Source: Brassica napus (Eukaryota; Streptophyta; Magnoliopsida; Brassicales; Brassicaceae). From it: a stretch of 64,000 bases of DNA. Where the stretch lies: contig NC_063446.1 of the NCBI RefSeq assembly GCF_020379485.1, positions 19,603,525 through 19,667,524 on the forward strand, given 5' to 3'. Both the position numbers and the translations under genes were made by a program. How positions within the stretch are numbered: position 1 is the stretch's first letter; the number at the start of each line of letters is the position of its first letter. Under the pieces are notes generated by a model. The model was not told the origin of the DNA, did no database searches, and saw only the letters and a program-made list of their open reading frames with translations. Shown here in pieces: positions 62,560-64,000 of this stretch.

Positions 62560-62880
62560 TCTTGAATTAATCAAATATTATATGGTTATCTACTGCTCTT
62601 GTTGCATAGCTCTCTCATCAAAGCAAATGAAACGCTTGCTATTCAGCTAAATATTGAAGTTCAGAAATCAGTATTGATTGCCTCTAATCACTGAGAATGT
62701 TTACTGCTCTTGCATAACTCTCATCAAAGCAATTAAGATATCACTTCCGTCAAGTGTCTACTGCTCTTCCATAGCTCTCATCAAAGCAAATGAAACACTT
62801 GCTACGGCTAAATACCGAAGTTCAGAAATCAGTACTTCATAGCATTTAATTACTGAGCATGTTGATACATATTTTTCTTT
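62560..62880 (+). repeat. Dispersed repeat, right copy (uninterrupted)
   Basis: Two or three tandem subunits containing CTGCTCTT(G/C)CATAGCTCTCATCAAAGCAA and GTTCAGAAATCAGTA(C/T)T, inverse to 3075-3175 plus 8964-9010. At 62736-62756 the sequence complementary to GACGGAAGTGATATC is continuous, showing the state before the hAT-type and LTR insertions on the left. Function unknown. Confidence 0.75.
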
Positions 62881-63002
62881 CACTTCTTTTCATAACTCAA
62901 ACTCTCTCGTAACCTTGCCTTTATTTTTTTTTTGAAACTTTTTAATATTTACTTATTTAAAAAATTTAAACCCCTCTCCAAAACTCCAACTATTTAACTT
63001 TA

Positions 63003-63299
63003 AACTGATAGACGATTCGACAACCGACAATAGTACCTGTCTTATGAGGATCTACGCCTAAACTGCATCACCTGAGCCGTCCTATGAAGATCTACACCTC
63101 ACCAGATTTACTTGCACCATGTTGAAGATCTCTTGTAAGCCTTTCTTCCGTAGTCTGCATAATTGTTTAATAAATCGTTTTCTGCGGTACTTGAAACTTG
63201 GATTTCCTGTAATCTGCAATAAATTGCATAGTCAAAGGTTCAAACCCCAGATCTAGGTGTAGAAACATTTAAACATTGACCACTAGGCTACGGTGCTTC
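63003..63299 (-). mobile_element. tRNA-derived SINE, second copy
   Basis: The same family as 14653-14998, about 85-90% similar by eye over the whole length. On the minus strand: GGAAGCACCGTAGCCTAGTGG (A-box region) at 63299-63279 and a mutated B box GGTTTGAACC(T) near 63240. The A tail and target duplication are not clear, so this copy is older. Confidence 0.75.
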
Positions 63300-64000
63300 C
63301 ACATACGACATTTTTCATTTTCAAATGGTTATTTTAAAACAATTAAAAATAATAATAATTAAATAAAAATATTAAATTCGGTATATCTTTAGGTGGGATA
63401 CCCAAACTTGAGTATCAATGAGGTTGCCTATTCATCCTATTGCCTAATTTCAAACTTAAAAACTAAAGAAATTCGCTATAATAATCTTTTTTAATTTTTT
63501 GTCACAAAAATAGCTTTCAATGAAGAAAATGACCAATATAAGTTTTATTAAAAGGTAAAAATGTAATTAACTATTCTACATTTAAGGTTTAGAGTTAAGG
63601 GGTGTGATTTTGGGAGGGTTTCGAATTTAAAAGAAAAAAAAAATTTCAAAAAAAAAAAAAAAAAAACTATTTTAATCATTTGTTTTCTTGGTGGCTATTT
63701 TTGTTACAGAAACTTAAAAACACTATTTAAAAGAATTTCCCTCAAAAAATTAAAAAAGATGTATAGCTTATTGATATATACTACATTCTAAAAAAATCTC
63801 AAAGAAACTTCGAACAAATGGACAACCACTACTTTTGCAAACATCAAATAAAAGTCAAAAAGGTTATTTTATGTTCTAGAAGAATTTGTCGGAGAGATAT
63901 CTTTTTCTTTCTCGTTTCTCCTTTTTTTTTTCTTTTGGAAAATTTCTCAGTAAAATTTCTCCCATGGAGTGTTTAGGTGCAATCTTTGTTGGATCCAGCT
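63300..64000. other. Right edge, nothing recognised
   Basis: AT-rich with long A runs (63627-63666). The last 120 bases are pyrimidine-rich and could be the leader of a gene outside the window; this cannot be judged. Confidence 0.4.

Overview
This window is plant nuclear DNA, almost certainly from a Brassica-type crucifer. The genes have many short introns with GT/AG borders in AT-rich spacers. The proteins resemble Arabidopsis proteins closely, and the gene order UBP9/10-like, CID12-like, BPG2-type GTPase remnant, glutaredoxin-like, IQD16-like, SPT16 matches, from memory, the Arabidopsis chromosome 4 interval around At4g10570-At4g10710. Exon borders were read by eye from splice sites and reading phase. 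Nothing was searched against a database. || Layout: (1) 1-10 kb holds a copia-type LTR at the left edge, then a minus-strand cluster of 7SL (SRP RNA)-like copies with plant USE and TATA promoter elements. The cluster is broken up by a hAT-type element, a young 5.2-kb Ty3 chromovirus and a Stowaway MITE. (2) 10.4-14.4 kb is an intact 13-exon ubiquitin-specific protease gene (minus strand). (3) 14.6-27 kb is transposon territory: a SINE with a perfect 19-bp target duplication, copia and LINE fragments, a MuDR-like region with a DUF1985-like pseudogene, a 212-bp tandem repeat and a foldback element carrying telomere-like repeats. (4) 27.7-34.2 kb has the CID12-type RNA-binding protein gene (+), two hAT-type insertions, a dead GTPase remnant and a glutaredoxin-like gene (-). 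(5) 35-43 kb is again repeats: Harbinger-like and foldback MITEs, a decayed LINE, and a chimeric fragment of the gamma-COP gene. (6) 44.2-62.2 kb holds IQD16-like (+), a second telomere-repeat foldback element, a BODYGUARD-type alpha/beta hydrolase (+), SPT16 (-) and a GDP-mannose pyrophosphorylase copy with an in-frame stop (+). (7) 62.5-63.3 kb holds a repeat shared with the left end of the window and a second SINE. || The genes are independent eukaryotic units, not an operon. Their inferred roles are deubiquitination, poly(A)-binding-protein-linked RNA binding, membrane-associated redox-like signalling, calmodulin binding, cuticle formation, chromatin transcription (FACT) and sugar-nucleotide synthesis. 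I found no wholly new gene system. The most unusual structures are the 7SL-like promoter split between its two control elements by a MITE, the pair of MULE-like foldback elements with interstitial telomere repeats, and a nested insertion site whose uninterrupted form survives elsewhere in the window.
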